Assembly: GCF_964355755.1 (NCBI RefSeq)
Contig: NC_092680.1
Coordinates: 4,565,001-4,629,000 of the forward strand
Length of the DNA stretch: 64,000 nt
Origin: Antedon mediterranea
Lineage: Eukaryota > Echinodermata > Crinoidea > Comatulida > Antedonidae
Reading direction: 5' to 3'
Shown here piece by piece: positions 12,133 through 25,672 of this stretch. A program made the translations under genes and the position numbers. Each line of letters begins with the position of its first letter. Positions within the stretch are counted from its first letter, which is position 1. A model generated the notes under the pieces. The model was given only the letters and a program-made list of their open reading frames with translations, did not search any database and was not told the DNA's origin.

Positions 12133-14830
12133 GCGCCAATCAATAAACAGCCATGTATTTTCTATGCAATCAGTTATATACAGAGTAGATATCTAGGCCT
12201 ACATACAGGCGGTACTGTATAATAATTAGGGTGTAAGTGAATCAGTTTGCCCATTTTATGTCATTTGATACCGAATAATCAAATGTTTGAAAAAAAACTA
12301 ATATTAAATAGACTACTATAAAAATGTATTTTTGTTTCTTGGTCAAATAAAAGCACAGCGCATATTTATAGCTAAGCTTGGTATAGAATATACATTGTCG
12401 GGATTGTGTACTGCTGTGACTGCTGTTCTGTGCCCAATATAGTAATATCCAAATAATGAATGTTTACAGGCCTATAAGTTGGATGGCGGAGAATACTTCA
12501 TAAGTTCAAATATTGCTATATTTAACAAGGCGGAGCCGATTTGTATAATATCAACCTGATATTATATTGAGTCAATCTTTTAATTCATAAACATATTCTC
12601 CCCCCCCCCCCCATCCAACGAATACAAAACGTAGGCTACATTCATTATTTATTTTATACACACCTTTAACGTTAAAAGGTAAAAGGCAGATAAGCGATAC
12701 AAAAAGTCTCTATAGGCAATTGAAACTGATCTAAGCTCATTTTTTCCAACAGCTTCATGTCTTGTACAGTTGTTTTCATTAATTATTAAAAATCATACAA
12801 ACGACCTATAACTTAGTTTTTTGTTGGGATTTCCACCGTACGACTACGACAACAACAACAAATATAATAACACTAATAATGTTTTAAATATAATATGGCT
12901 AAGCAGCTGTTTTTTCATGAATCTCCATGTAGGCCTAGTGATATAGTGAAGTGGTAGTCAGTACTGTAGTAGGCTCGTTATAGTTGAATTCTTTATCAGA
13001 AACATTTGCTTCTGCCGTATTGTTTGATTTTATCGAAGCAGATTGCTTGTGAAATGTCTGTATGATGTTGTTGTCGACTTAACTTAACAGCGTATTCGCC
13101 ATCAAGAAGCCTTTGTTTATTTTATAACTTTGCGAGCGGTTTGTCGGCAGAAGGAATTGAACGTTTCATGTCAGACTGAAGCGTATCCTTATATTTTTAG
13201 TCCATGGTAAGATCTACTGCATGCTTATTAGAAAACGTTGAATAACAATACTAAAGAATTTAGGGCAATCTACTTTTGTCTGATAAAAAGCTTTCCTTTT
13301 GTAACTTTATACTATAGAGTATGGTACCTTTAAAAGGAGATTGTAGAGCATCGATTTTTGTATGAGTATTGAGTAAAGAATCAATTATATCAGCAACAAT
13401 CATACATTACAAACACTGAGATAGTAGCAAATAATAGCTAGCGTGACATGTTAAAAAATAATACAAGAATTAAATCATTACGATATGCGTTGAAATAGTG
13501 TGAGTCTGGGACTTGATATTAGTAAAAAGATAAATATTTTGGCATAATGGCGTTTCATACGTATACTATTTGAGCTTGTAAACTCCGTCTGGGCAAGCGC
13601 GTACAATTCACGTGATTTGACAACGAGAATTCTTGGTGCATACTCTTATCCGATTGACTAGTTTTAGCCGAAAATATTTGAATATGATTTTTTGGAAATT
13701 TCAAATATTTAACAAATAAGATGATGCGCATGCGTTATATTACGTTTTGACGATGTGGAGACACACACGTACTCCATGTCGTCTTCGCGAAATGACGATG
13801 TGATGATGAAAGTTTCTGTGAATGCTAGATATGGAAATGATTTTACGCCTAGTCTGGTAAATAGTTACAGAGAAAGGCATAATGGGACTTTCCCCAAGAA
13901 CAAGAACACTAACAGTGGGCAACACTCTTTCAATACCTGTCAAAATTTATATTTCAACAATTGTCTTATAAATACGTAATAACCTGTGTTTAGTCGGGTG
14001 ATTTTATTTAATACACCTTTACTATATTTTGTTTGTATTCATTTGTGTAAAGTAATGATCTACTGTATGTATCGATGTAAATTGGAGGAGGGGGGGGCGG
14101 GGGGTAGGATAGGGGTTGATAGTTGCTTTTGCCTTTTTACTTTTCTGTTAATTGTTATATTTTATATTGTTATTGTAAAGGATGCACCTTTGTGCTAAGT
14201 GTGCCACCGATCTAAAGGTGTAATTCCAAATAAATAAATATTGCCATTAGGCCTATGGTTATATGTTATACGATATACTGCATGTTTATTGGATAGCATT
14301 GGATTCCGATATTAGACTCTTTGTCTATAAGATTCTCCTCTGTAATTGTATACAAAACAACAATTTGTAAAACTTAGTTTCTAAAGATAAATTTTAAAGG
14401 CACTATCTTGAGCTTCTTTGTTACTTATGCTGGTATTAGCTTTATTGAGAGAGTACGTACGTAATTCTCATTGCGGAATTCAATAAAACTAAAGCAGTGT
14501 AAGACTGTTCTTTGTTCTATTGACTCGGAGTGTCTGTTATGTTTATAATGTATACAGATTATTTTTATAATACTGTAGTATACTGTAACACAAAAATGTA
14601 AAGCGAAAATCAGACGACTGTACTCGATCGTTTCCTAGAATAACTCTTGAAATCACTGAATCAGGAACTTAAAGAAGCAATCGATTACCAGTTCAAGTAA
14701 CATTATTGAAATACAATCTAGAGGTACTGACAATACAATACTGTCAAAGTAACACGGTAAGAACTACTAAATGCTAACTAATTATGATTGATAACACGTT
14801 AGCTGTTGTTAATGATATTTTATTGTGATA
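12133..14830. other. Intergenic, gene 1 to gene 2
   Basis: Contains a likely gene 1 polyadenylation signal (AATAAA near 12346), a poly-C run at 12601-12612 and a G-rich tract at 14084-14106. A retroelement-like tail ending AAATAAATAAAT lies at 14165-14241. No convincing coding region was seen; short frames at 13740-14198 lack any domain. Confidence 0.4.
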
Positions 14831-15108
14831 TTAACCCTTTGAAGACGTGGCCCATATCCCATACGGGGTAATTTACTGTCCCAGGACGCGAGGCCCGTAT
14901 ATGTTCAGGTTGACTTTTTGGAGTAACTGAATTGCACTTTTTGAGAATTTGACCATTGACCTAGGTAAAAAAAATGCTTTTTTTTTCGGAAGGCCAAAAC
15001 ATTTCACATCAAAATAAAATCAACAATTGCAGTTTTTTTAAATACCGGTACATTATTTAGCGTCAGTCACTTGGGGTAGAAACCTCGCGTCTTCCTTCAA
15101 AGGGTTAA
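14831..15108. mobile_element. piggyBac-like MITE upstream of array gene 2
   Basis: 278 bp bounded by TTAA on both sides. Inverted ends are CCCTTTGAAG at the left and CTTCAAAGGG at the right. A TTAA target duplication with ends beginning CCCTTTG is characteristic of piggyBac elements. There is no transposase frame, so it is non-autonomous. It lies about 50 bp from the conserved TATA block of gene 2 and is absent from the related upstream region of the 49299 locus. Confidence 0.75.
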
Positions 15109-15156
15109 AGATTGAAATATTGCTATTATTTGGTAATGTTAATGTGATACGGAATT

Positions 15157-15213
15157 ATTTTATATAGCATAATATTTGATGCTACTTAGCCAAGTTAGAG
15201 ATAGTCTGGTAAA
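15157..15213 (+). promoter_or_regulatory. Conserved proximal promoter of gene 2
   Basis: A TTATATAGCATAA TATA-like box is followed by TTGATGCTAC and GCCAAGTTAG, about 50 bp before the ATG. The same block stands before the 49299 and 63988 members at matching distance while surrounding sequence differs, which fits a core promoter and short leader. Confidence 0.55.
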
Positions 15214-18200
15214 ATGGAACAACAAGGATTGAATTACTTACGAGGATTTGCTGAATCGTTTAAGCGAAGTTTTAACATGCGAGTTTTAGCAGATGATACT
15301 GAGATTAAAGAAGCTTACAAAACAGCTCAAGAACGAGGAGAAGTATCTTTTAACAGAACAAAGCTTCTTATTCTGGGTGATCATGGTGCCGGGAAAACCT
15401 CGACTTGCAGGCGTTTTCGAGACAAAGATTTTCGGCCAGAAGAGCCTAGTACAATCGGAATAGAAACAAACACGGTTCAGGCAAAAGTCAGTGATGTTAA
15501 TAGTAAATGGTGCGAGGTAACAAACACTCCATTAGAAGACTATGAAAGTTCAGCAGCGTGGTGGACAGTATCACGTGTGCTTAAGCAAGGTAAAAATAAG
15601 CAACCAAAGACATGTAAACAATCTGAAAATGATGCAAATATGTCGATCCGAAAAATATTTGAGGACATACGTTACCTGCTGTTATATTATATTCCCATGA
15701 CTGTACTTTTCTGTTTTGGTGGACTTACTTTCGGGTTCGGACCGGTTGCATGGTTGTATATTATTTACCTTTCAAGAATTTGTGATGTTCACAGTGCCTA
15801 CCGCTTTGGTTGTGGGTACACTATATGTATGGTACTCATAGACAGTGCTACACAATTGAACGAACAGTTTTCTCAGCAACCTGTCGTTGAGTTCAATATT
15901 TGGCTTTATATGACTGCTGTTATAGTTGTTTTTTTGTATGAATTAGGATCATTCCTTGTTGGTGTACTTATGAGCGCAGGTGGAAGGACTGGTATTTGCT
16001 TAGCTTTTTGCCTCATGGTACATCCAAAACAGACTATTATTTCTATTGAAGTTTTTTTAGAAAAAATATCATTTATTCACAATATAATATACTTTGAGTT
16101 TGTAATTTCTGCAGTTATTTTAGTAGTTATTTTTAGACTTATGCATACCAAAATATTTTCGCTTAGTCGAAAAAAGTTATTCCTTGTATTTATACTAAAC
16201 ATAATGCTGATAATAACAGCAATATATTTCGAAAGGCAAAATTTTGTTGACATATTTACTTTGTTTTGCTTTATTTCATTCGTGTTTTTTGTACTGTGTG
16301 GAGTTTTTTTAGGAAGGCAATTTGTGGCGTATGGGTATTTCCCCAAACACTACATTTTAAAAAAGGTGATTGGGTTTATTGCTGGAATATATATTGGCAA
16401 AATGTGTGGTTGGAAATTTGACAATTTTAACCATCTCACTATCTTAGAGAAAGACCATAACCTTCCAAAATATTTGCTTAAAATGTTGTCATTTGTGGCA
16501 CCGATTTTGGGTTTTATTATCTACGAGTGGCATTCATATATGAAGGTAAAAAGTACGTCATCAATACCAATCGTGCATATTAGAAAATCAATGGAAGCAG
16601 ATCTACGAAACGAATGTTACATTGACGCCAGACTAAGTTTATGGGATTTTGCAGGACAAGAAATGTACTATAATACACACCATCTTTTTATGCCAAAGCA
16701 AGGCGTATACTTGGTTGTTTTCAACGCTGTAGAAGCGATTTCTAATCCTGATAGACACATTAAACGGCTACAATTCTGGTTACAATCTATTGCTATGCAT
16801 GTGGATATTGAGAATGTTATAGTGTTTCTTGTAGGAACAAGAAGAGGAAGTGTACGTGATGAAAAGGCGTTTTCAACCTTTGAGAGATTTGTAAATGCAC
16901 ATCTTTACAAAAGGTTTTCAAAATTGCTTGCTTTTCATCCAAGTGGACGACTTTGCTTTTTTATTGAAAACTCATTCAAAGTTGATAAGGAGCTTAACAT
17001 CTTACGAGAAAGGATATATATTGAAGTAAAGAAATTAGAATACTTTTGTGAAAAATTGTCTTTAAAATACTTATTATTTAAAAACACGTTGAATGGATTT
17101 CGTCATAGACAGTCAGTTATAACGAGTATAAAAGATATTGAAGATGAATTAAAGTTAACAAGCAAAAACGTTGTGATATTTGAGGTGCGTCAACTTTTGA
17201 ACATATTTGATAAATCTGGAGATATCATATACAATGAACTTGATGAACTACTTCAGAAATATGTTGTTTGTGATCCTCAGGTATTAATAGACATTCTGAA
17301 AGTATTAGTGAATGTACCTGAACCACACAGAAGAAACAGAACCGTGTCTGATCTTTGGCAGAGATTACAAGAATCAGGGATTTTAGACAGTAGAATAATG
17401 GAACACATTTGCCGAAATAAAGGAATTTGGAGAGTTTATCCTTATGTTATTCGGTACTTGGTGGGAGCACATATTATGTTTCCACTTACAATTACTGATA
17501 AAGTTGATCAAGTTGGAACATTTTGTCTTCCTTGCAAATTGCCCAAAATTGAGTTACAACAACGTGAACTTGATTATATTGATCGTACTTCTGACATATT
17601 TTATTTCGATTTTGGTGAGGTATTATTAGAATTTGTATTTCTTCGACTTGTTGCAAAATGCTGCAATGTGTTTGATTGGAATAATATATATTATAACTGT
17701 GCACGGTTTAGAGCAAGTGAAACATGTTTTTTTCAAATAAGCACTGACACAGTTTCTTCAGATAGTATTTTTTTATATGAGAGAAATATCATCAAACTTT
17801 CAGTTTCGAAAGAAATTCCGAGTCAGTCAGTAAATATCTTACAGAAAATGCTTATTTCGGTTGAAGAAATAATCAAACAGACATTTAATCCTGATTACTT
17901 TCGTGATCAGTATGTTTGTGGTCCAATATGTGAAATATGTAGTTCATTGGATGGAACGATGTGTTTGGTAAATCTGGTTGCAATAAGTAAAGCTGTTTCT
18001 GCTTTGAAGGAATACAGAGTAGATGAATACCACAAAGTTTATCGTGAACGAGAGGTAATTGTATTTATTTTAATTTGTGCAAAAGTTTTTTTTTAAGACC
18101 TCGTAGACCTAGTTATGGGAGCCTGTTAAGTTGAAACAGACATATTAAACATTTCATAATTTTGTTACTGTAGTAGGCTTTATTGTAAGTGAATGGAAAT

Positions 18201-18427
18201 ATTGGGGTTGGACACAGTAATGTTTTAGGTCTCAGTGACGTTTCTAATAACGTTTAAATAACAATTACACAAAGACTACTGAGGATGTACTGCTACAAGC
18301 AGTCTTCTGGTAAAATTTTGTAAAGTTCACACAATCAATACTTTATTTTAGCCATAAGCTAATTTAGTTTTAAAATGCTTTAATTTTGCAGTTCAGTTTT
18401 ACATGTAGCAGACCGATAACCACCTAG
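15214..18427 (+). CDS. Array gene 2: membrane-interrupted ROCO-like GTPase
   Basis: Exon 1 is 15214-18054 and exon 2 is 18392-18427 (337-bp intron), giving 958 residues. The N-terminus begins MEQQGLNYLRGF, which groups it with the 49299 pseudogene and the 63988 member. P-loop GDHGAGKTS is at 55-63 with RFRDKDFRPEE after it, where most paralogues have RLQGKDFRPEE. STIGIET, DFAGQE and VGTRRGS are intact for the family. The membrane region differs most in the loop after the third hydrophobic stretch (QFSQQPVVEFN). The C-terminal half has FDWNNIYYNCARFRASETC, a signature otherwise found only in the orphan 3' half at 52411. The terminal exon encodes FSFTCSRPITT. A piggyBac-like MITE sits just upstream. 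Confidence 0.88.
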
Positions 18428-19138
18428 TCAAGATTCGAGAATTAATGCCTAATTAAGTGTATTCAGATTGCTAGCTGGTACCTATCACTACTGTAGATAT
18501 GCGGTCAGTTGTATATCATACATACCGATTTTGATACATTGTATAGAATACGGTGAGTTAAGTGTTTTTTAAAAATGTATTTTTTTATTATATAAGGCCT
18601 ACATAGAAATAGATGTTACATTGTGTTCTAACCTGGTTTATCGCACATGGCATACCCTGAAAATCATGATAATGAGTAATATAGTTTGAACATCGCATCA
18701 AATTAGAAATACCTTGTTATTGAAACCAAAACATAGAAAGAAAAGGCCCCATATACATGACTGCAGTCGCGTGCTCAAGTTAGTGTTTATCGACCAACCG
18801 ACATTTATGGTGTCAGTTCCAATTATAGATTTATGTGTATATTCTAAATTGCACATAACCCTAACTTTTCCGATGTTTACTAACATAGTATTAATACATC
18901 TTCCATAACATACGCCGTGTACACTTATTTGATTGCAGTTACTTACCGTAGAGGGATTGTATGGATATTACAATCAATAATATGTCATTAATGATTTTAT
19001 CTTGTGAATGGTTACACACAAACGTATAGTTTATTTACTAAATACAACTTACTGTACACGTTATATAACAAGTGAATTTGAAAGAATAAATTTGAAAGGA
19101 TACATTTGAAGATAAATTAGTCAGGTGAGTGTAAAATG
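18428..19138. other. Intergenic, gene 2 to gene 3 (left part)
   Basis: AT-rich sequence with a partial minus-orientation CGGT-type element at 18742-18800 (CATGACTGCAGTCGCGTGCT, then ACCAACCGACAT). No gene was seen. Confidence 0.4.
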
Positions 19139-19640
19139 GAGGTTTATCTTACGAATACGATAACGAAAACGGATACGTAACGCACACGTATTCGTTTTTC
19201 GTAAGCCAGTAAAAATCTGTTTCGCATGGCAACGAAATATTGAGGGCGCCTTCCAAAATATGACTGCGGTAAATTTGAGCGAAGCGCAGGTACGTGTTGC
19301 TTGGTGCTTGGCTGCCTAGGCCTAGCGTAACAGCAAAGCGAGTGAGGACCTTAAAAACTGCTATTTATCAAAATCGACCTGGCATTTTAGTAAATTACTT
19401 TAGTAAATTACTTTCAATAAAAGTATAATTAAATTATAATCATGAATCATTCCTGATTCAAATGCAAAATGTGCAAAATAGATCAAAAACTATACTCGTT
19501 TTGTAGTTACGAATATGACTGGTGATATTCGTCAACACGAATACGCTTTACGAATATGAAATGGGGATCAGCTCAAAAGTTTCACAAATGTATGACGTAT
19601 CCGTTTTCGTTATCGTATTCGTAAGGTTGCGAAACCTCCC
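19139..19640. mobile_element. MITE with long inverted ends
   Basis: About 500 bp bounded by GGAGGTTT and AAACCTCC. Inside each end lies the long inverted segment TACGAATACGATAACGAAAA (left) and its complement near 19590-19622 (right). There is no coding capacity. The superfamily is not resolved because no target duplication is clear. Confidence 0.7.
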
Positions 19641-20212
19641 TAATGTATTTACTGTACGTTATTAGAATATTAGTCTTAGTGGAGAGAAATAGTGTGATTT
19701 ACAAACTTAACATATGCCTATCAAACCAAGATTTTGCTAAGGCAAATCAGTTTTCGATAAGTTACGTTGGAAAATGGAGAAGACATACGTGAAGGGAGGA
19801 AGTATTTTATATGCTTCATGTATGTTGTCAAGTTATATTCAATAGTATTATAAAACGATATACAGAATACAAAGAAGAACAAAAGTATACTTCACGGTCC
19901 TTGAATCACAGGTAGGATTAAAGCATTTTTCTTCAGGCAAGGTTATACTGAACTTTAAAAATACAATACTGATTTTGTTGATTACAAATAATACACACAG
20001 TACGATTATAATACAGAGTATAGACGATTGCATGTATGAATGGCAAAATCCGACTTATGAATTATTATGGCTGAGATACACAGTCAATTCTAAAACAAGC
20101 ACTAGTGTTATGCAGCTCAGTATTATTATAAAAGTGTATCCTTTTTTTATTTAAGCACGATTTCCGGCGAGCAGCAATCAATTTCATTCACATAATTTAA
20201 ATTAACCATAAG
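19641..20212. other. Upstream region of array gene 3
   Basis: About 570 bp of AT-rich DNA with no recognised element. It lacks the TTATATAGCATAA block seen before genes 2, 7 and 9. Confidence 0.35.
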
Positions 20213-23200
20213 ATGGATAGCAAAATATTGAAATATTGGAAAGGATATACTGAATCTTTCAAACGTAGTTTCAACTTGCGAGTTTTAGCAGATGATACTG
20301 AGATTAAAGAAACCTACAAACAAGCTCAAGAAAAAGGAAAAGTACCTTTTAACAGAACCAAAGTTCTTATACTGGGTGATCATGGTGCCGGAAAAACGTC
20401 AACTTGCAGACGTTTACAGGGAAAAGATTTCCGACCAGAAGAGCCTAGTACAATCGGAATAGAAACAAACACCGTTGAGGCGAAGGTTAGTGATGTTAAT
20501 AGTAAATGGTGTGAAGTGACCAGCACTCCACTTGAAGATTATGAAAGTTCAGCGGCGTGGTGGACAGTATCACGTGTGCTTAAACAGGGTAAAAATAAAT
20601 CAAGTGGTTTGGTAGAAAATAATGCACAAGGAAAGATCCGAAAAATATTGGAAGACACATTTTACTTATTGTTGTATATTGTTCCTTTTACTGTTATACT
20701 GTGTTTTGGAGGTTTTACCTTCGGCTTTGGGCCAGTCGTGTGGTTATACATCGTTTGTATTATGGGAATATGTGATTTCCATAGTGCATATCGCTTTGGT
20801 TGTGGATATTCAATATGTATGGTCCTTATAGACAGCGCTACACAATTAAATGAACTGTTTACAAATTTACAAAGCATACAGTACAATATATGGATTTACG
20901 TGACTGCTGTTACGGTCGTTTGCATGTATGGAATTGGTTCGTTCCTCACCGGTGTGATTATGGGTACGGGTGGAAGGACTGGTATCTGTTTAGCATTGTG
21001 CTTCATGGTACATCCAAAACAGACAACTATCTCACTTAAAGTTTTTTTGGAAAAACTATCGTTGATTTACAATATAAAATACCTTGAGTTGGTAATTTCT
21101 GGAGTTATTATATCTGCAATTTTTAGGAGCATTCACAAATATATATTTGTACTTAGTCGAAGGAAGTATATTATTGTATTAATAATTATCATAATCTGTA
21201 TCATTGCAGCAACATACTTAGGAAGAAACGATATAGTTAACATATGTATTATATTTTGTTTTACGGCAATAATCTTTCTATTAATATGCGGGCTTATAAC
21301 TGCTAGAAAGGTTTATGTTTACGGGTATGCACCTAGAAATTACTTTATAAAGAAATCGTTTGGCTTTATAACGGGATTGTGTTTATCAAAGATGTGTGGT
21401 TGGCGACTTGAAAATGTAAGAACATTAATTCATTTATGTGATAGAAATAATCTTTCCAAATCACTGTATTTATTTAACTTATTTTCATTTTTTGCGCCAA
21501 TCATTGCATTTATTATCTACGAGTTGTTATGTTACATTAAAGTAAAAACTACGTCATCAATACCAGTAGTGCATATCAAAAAATCAATACAAGCAGATCT
21601 TCGAAACGAATGTTACATTGATGCCAGGCTAAGTTTATGGGATTTTGCAGGACAAGAAATGTACTATAATACACACCATCTGTTTATGCCAAAGCAAGGC
21701 GTATACTTGGTTATTTTCAACGCTGTAGAAGCCATTTCTAATCCTGATAGATACATTAAACGGCTACAATTCTGGTTACAATCTATTGCTATGCATGTTG
21801 ATATTGAGAATGTTGTAGTGTTTCTTGTAGGAACAAGAAGAGGAAGTGTAGGTGATGAAAATGCGTTTTCTACTTTTGAGAAAATTGTAAATGCACATCT
21901 TTACAAAAGGTTTTCTAGGTTGCTTGCTTTTCATCCAAGTGGACGACTTTGCTTTTTTATTGAAAACTCACTCAATCTTGATAAAGAACTTAATTTCTTG
22001 CGAGAAAGAATATATAATGAATTTACGAAATTAAGATACTTTAGCGAAAACTTTTCTGTCAAATATCTTTTATTTAAAAACACCCTAAATGGATTTCGAC
22101 ATAGACAGTGCATTATTGTGAATATAAAAGATATTGAAGATGAATTAAATTTGACAAGCAAAATCTTTGTGAAATATGAGATGCGTCAACTTCTGAATTT
22201 CTTTGATAAATCTGGAGATATCATATACAATGAACTTGATGAACTACTTCGGAATTATGTTGTTTGTGATCCTCAGATATTAATAGACATTCTGAAATTA
22301 TTAGTGAATGTACCTGAACCACACAGAAGAAACAGAGCCGTGTCTGATCTTTGGCAGAGATTACAAGAAACAGGGATTATTGATAGCAGGTTATTAGAAC
22401 ACATTTGCCGAATGAAAGGAATTTGGAGAGTTTATCCTTATGTTATTCGGTACTTGGTTGGAACACAGTTGATGTTTCCACTTACAATAACTAATCAAGT
22501 TGATCAAGTTGGGACATTTTGTCTTCCTTGTAAATTTCCCAAAATTGATTTACAACAATGTGAATTTAATTATAATTATCATAATTCGGACATATTTTAT
22601 TTCGATTTTGGTGAATTTTTACTAGAGTTTATATTTCTTCGACTTCTTCCAAAATTCTGCGAAACCTTTGATTGGATAAGGATCTATTATAACTGTGCAC
22701 ATTTCAGAGCAAGTGAAACATGTTTGTTTCAAATAAACACTGAAACAATTTCTTCTGGCAGTATTTTCTTATATGATAGAAATCTATTAAAACTTTCAGT
22801 GTCCAAAGTAATCCCGAGTAAATCAGTCGATATCTTACGGAAAATGCATACTTTCATTGAAGAGATAATCAAACAAACATTTAATCCGGATTACTTTCAT
22901 GATCAGTATCTTTTTGGTCCAGTATGTGAAAGATGTAGTTCTTTGGATGGAACGATGTGTCTGGTGAATCTTGTTGGCTCAAGTAACAATGTTTCTCCAT
23001 TGAATGAATACAAAGTAGATGAATATCACACTGTGTATAGTAAATCAAAGGTAATATTTTGTTTATTGTTTTGCTTTAGTATTTTCTCTTTTGGTGAGAT
23101 TTAACACATCTTTTTTAATTAACCAGCCTATAAATCCAGAATAGGCGTACACAATATATTGTGTGTTATTTAATAATTTTATTTATGAATGTTAATTTTG

Positions 23201-23254
23201 CAGTTCAGTTTTACCTGCAGTAGACCAATCAGTTTCACCCAGACAAGTGTTTGA
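20213..23254 (+). CDS. Array gene 3: membrane-interrupted ROCO-like GTPase
   Basis: Exon 1 is 20213-23050 and exon 2 is 23204-23254 (153-bp intron), giving 962 residues ending FSFTCSRPISFTQTSV. It begins MDSKILKYWKGY. P-loop, STIGIET and DFAGQE are intact. The G4 place reads VGTRRGSVGDEN, where most others read VRDEN. The G3 block carries DRYIKRL instead of DRHIKRL. Its C-terminal third (LLKLSVSKVIPSKSV, DYFHDQYLFGPVCERC) and its 3' flank match gene 4 closely, while its 5' half is distinct, so the C-terminal third may have been homogenised with gene 4. Reading through the donor would add a hydrophobic tail (FCLLFCFSIFSFGEI), almost unchanged in gene 4. Confidence 0.88.
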
Positions 23255-25672
23255 GAAGTTGCTACAGCTTTTAATAGTTTATAATGTTAGTTATTTACTA
23301 TCTACACACATGTTCTATCGATATGCACATTGTTAATGGCAGATAATATTCAATAATCTAGAAAGTTTATGTTAAATAACATGCTTGATGATTCGTTCAA
23401 TATGGATATAATAGTGTTTATAATATAATGTATATGGTCAACGTAAGGATAGAGATTAATTTAATAATAAATTATATTTTGTATTGAAATTATTATAGAT
23501 TGCCATCGTCATAATATTGCATGGTTATCAAATGTTAAATCTATGTAGCAACTTATTACATTACATAAAAGAAGGTATCAGTTCAACCGAGTTGAATACA
23601 TATGTCAATAAAGATGCATAGAATGTAAAAGCAAATCAAATTAGTAATTAAAACAAAACTTATAATATTGAAATTGTGGAGTAAATTAATAAACAAAATT
23701 AATTGTGCGGTATTATTGTTATGTATGTGCCTACGTAATCATACATGTCTTTATGTAATTTACTACTTTCTATTGTAGAATAATATACAATGTATATATT
23801 ATTTACCGGTGATAATATTATTTAAAGTAAAATGTCCCTGTGAAAACGTTTGAACTACAAACCAATGACTGGGGCGGTACATCTGTCAAATGATAACGCA
23901 GGCGAGCTCAGCGAGGACGTAAACCTCGCGTAGAACAAAAGGGCAAGCTCGCTTTATTTTGATTTTCAATATGTTTAATGTGTAACAAAACTACCAAATG
24001 TTCCATCTGTCTACTATCAAAATATTTTGACAAAATATGGTATTGATATTTCGAAATATGGTAGTGATATGACATCATCATATCCATATATGGGCACATC
24101 ACATCACATCACATCACTCTACAGCTCACTATGTCGGTCGGTCGGTTGGTCGGTAAACACTAACTTGAGCACGCGACTGCAGCCATGTATATGGCCTTGT
24201 TGTCACATAAAGTTTGATAGTGTAGACAGAGCTTAAGGCGTTGTCTGCTTATCGTGAGAACGAATTCAGCAAGTTCACACATTTATTTTGCAATGTTGAC
24301 TATTAGCAATACTGTTGATTTTTCCTTTTGATTGCATTTGAATACATGATTCACAATAAGAAGTTACATTTTCTTTACTGTAAACACTATACGTTGGTGT
24401 ATAATTTATATTCTTTGTTTTAAAATGGCTGTTTGATACACAGTTTGATCGTATATATTATAATGAATATAGGGACCGAAAACAGAATATTATAAATCAC
24501 ATTGGCACTCGGATACCCTAAAAGGCCATTTATACAAACTAAACAGCAAATGAAAGTAAAACAAACAGAAGAATCTAAAAAGAAAGATACAATCAGGAAT
24601 ATAAACGGTTTGGTTATCCTACTTTCCTCGTCTTATCACAAAGAGTCAGAAAATATGTTAAAAGAATTTTGCATCAACACAACCAGTAATCACGCTATAA
24701 ACAGAAATGGGCATATAATAATTGACAAAAATCGAACACTTAAGATCGGATTATAGAAGAATATGTGGATCCGACAAAGAAGAAATGATATCACCCTAAA
24801 TTTAAACAGAATTGGCCCTCTAGAGGGCAATCTGTTTAGTGACAGAGAGTCATTCTTCTGAAGAGACTGTTAGTGAAAAGAACTAAACTGGAAAGGTAAC
24901 TTTTTAACCTCTTATATTTTTATATTTTCTTTTAAGATACTGTTTTGTTTTGTTTTTTTTTAACTAGTTATTTTAGTTGTTCTATGTCAATTAAAAAAAA
25001 TACTCAAAATGTTAAGGCAATCCAATTACGGTGTACATCAAATTGTGTATTGATTTAGAGAAAGAACAAAAATGATAACTTAAACACAAGGTATGTTTTA
25101 ACATTTTAACTCCATAACCTCAACGATGAAGAATATCGCGTTGCATGCGCCGCCGTGCAAATAGCAATGTCCTTTCGTATATTTTAGGTCTTAGATCTGT
25201 TCTTTCGAGGTCTTATTGTTAGTCATCAAACTTCAATAATTTAGGTGAGAATTAATGCGCATAATAGTTTTTTCTAAGGCATGAATTCATAAATCCGGTA
25301 CTCGATGAGAAAAATTGTATAGGGCCTACTGTTGTTGTATACTCGAGGTCTTACTAATCTAGGCCCGGTATCGCCCGGTAGGGTTTTATGATATTAAATG
25401 ATATCCCCAAGTAGGCCTACTCTAGTAACAAACCATGGTATAAATATAAATATAATATAAATACCTCCATGAACAAAACTACCCTCAATTAATGCTTTTA
25501 AAAGTCTATGTAACAGTGTGTTACATACATTTTCTGCACTGATATGCAACGTAAGTTTATATTAATTATTTTGTATAACAAACGCTATCTGCGTTTTCAA
25601 TTTCACTGTTACCACGTGAATAGAATCCTTTGTTCTGTGAAATTCCAAACATGAAAAGCATATTTTCTGTGG
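23255..25672. repeat. Flank duplication, copy A
   Basis: Sequence after gene 3 is colinear with that after gene 4 (copy C, 32383 on) and, from about 23757, with copy B (26585 on). It includes the interrupted MITE at 24009-24227 and a frame at 24502-24756 that recurs in copy B but has a shifted frame in copy C. That frame has no ATG at its head and no recognisable domain. Colinearity stops at about 25672, after TTTTCTGTGGTA. Confidence 0.8.
24009..24227. mobile_element. MITE carrying a nested CGGT element (copy A)
   Basis: Same outer ends as the element at 6364 (GTCTAC...TATCAA and TTTGATAGTGTAGAC). A second element has entered its core: CTACAGCTCACTATGTCGGT, CGGT repeats, then GCACGCGACTGCAGCC and ATGGCCTTGT. 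Two bases of the left end are lost in this copy. Confidence 0.7.

Noticed and set aside
23051-23104. The hydrophobic C-terminal tail in the open frames of genes 3 and 4
   Set aside because: The frame continues past a good GT donor into the intron. The conserved terminal exon downstream is the better ending, though intron retention cannot be excluded.
24502-24756. An 84-codon open frame repeated at 27329-27583 and, in part, at 33635-33823
   Set aside because: It opens with TTG rather than ATG, has no recognisable domain, and the third copy is frameshifted. Its repetition is explained by the flank duplication.
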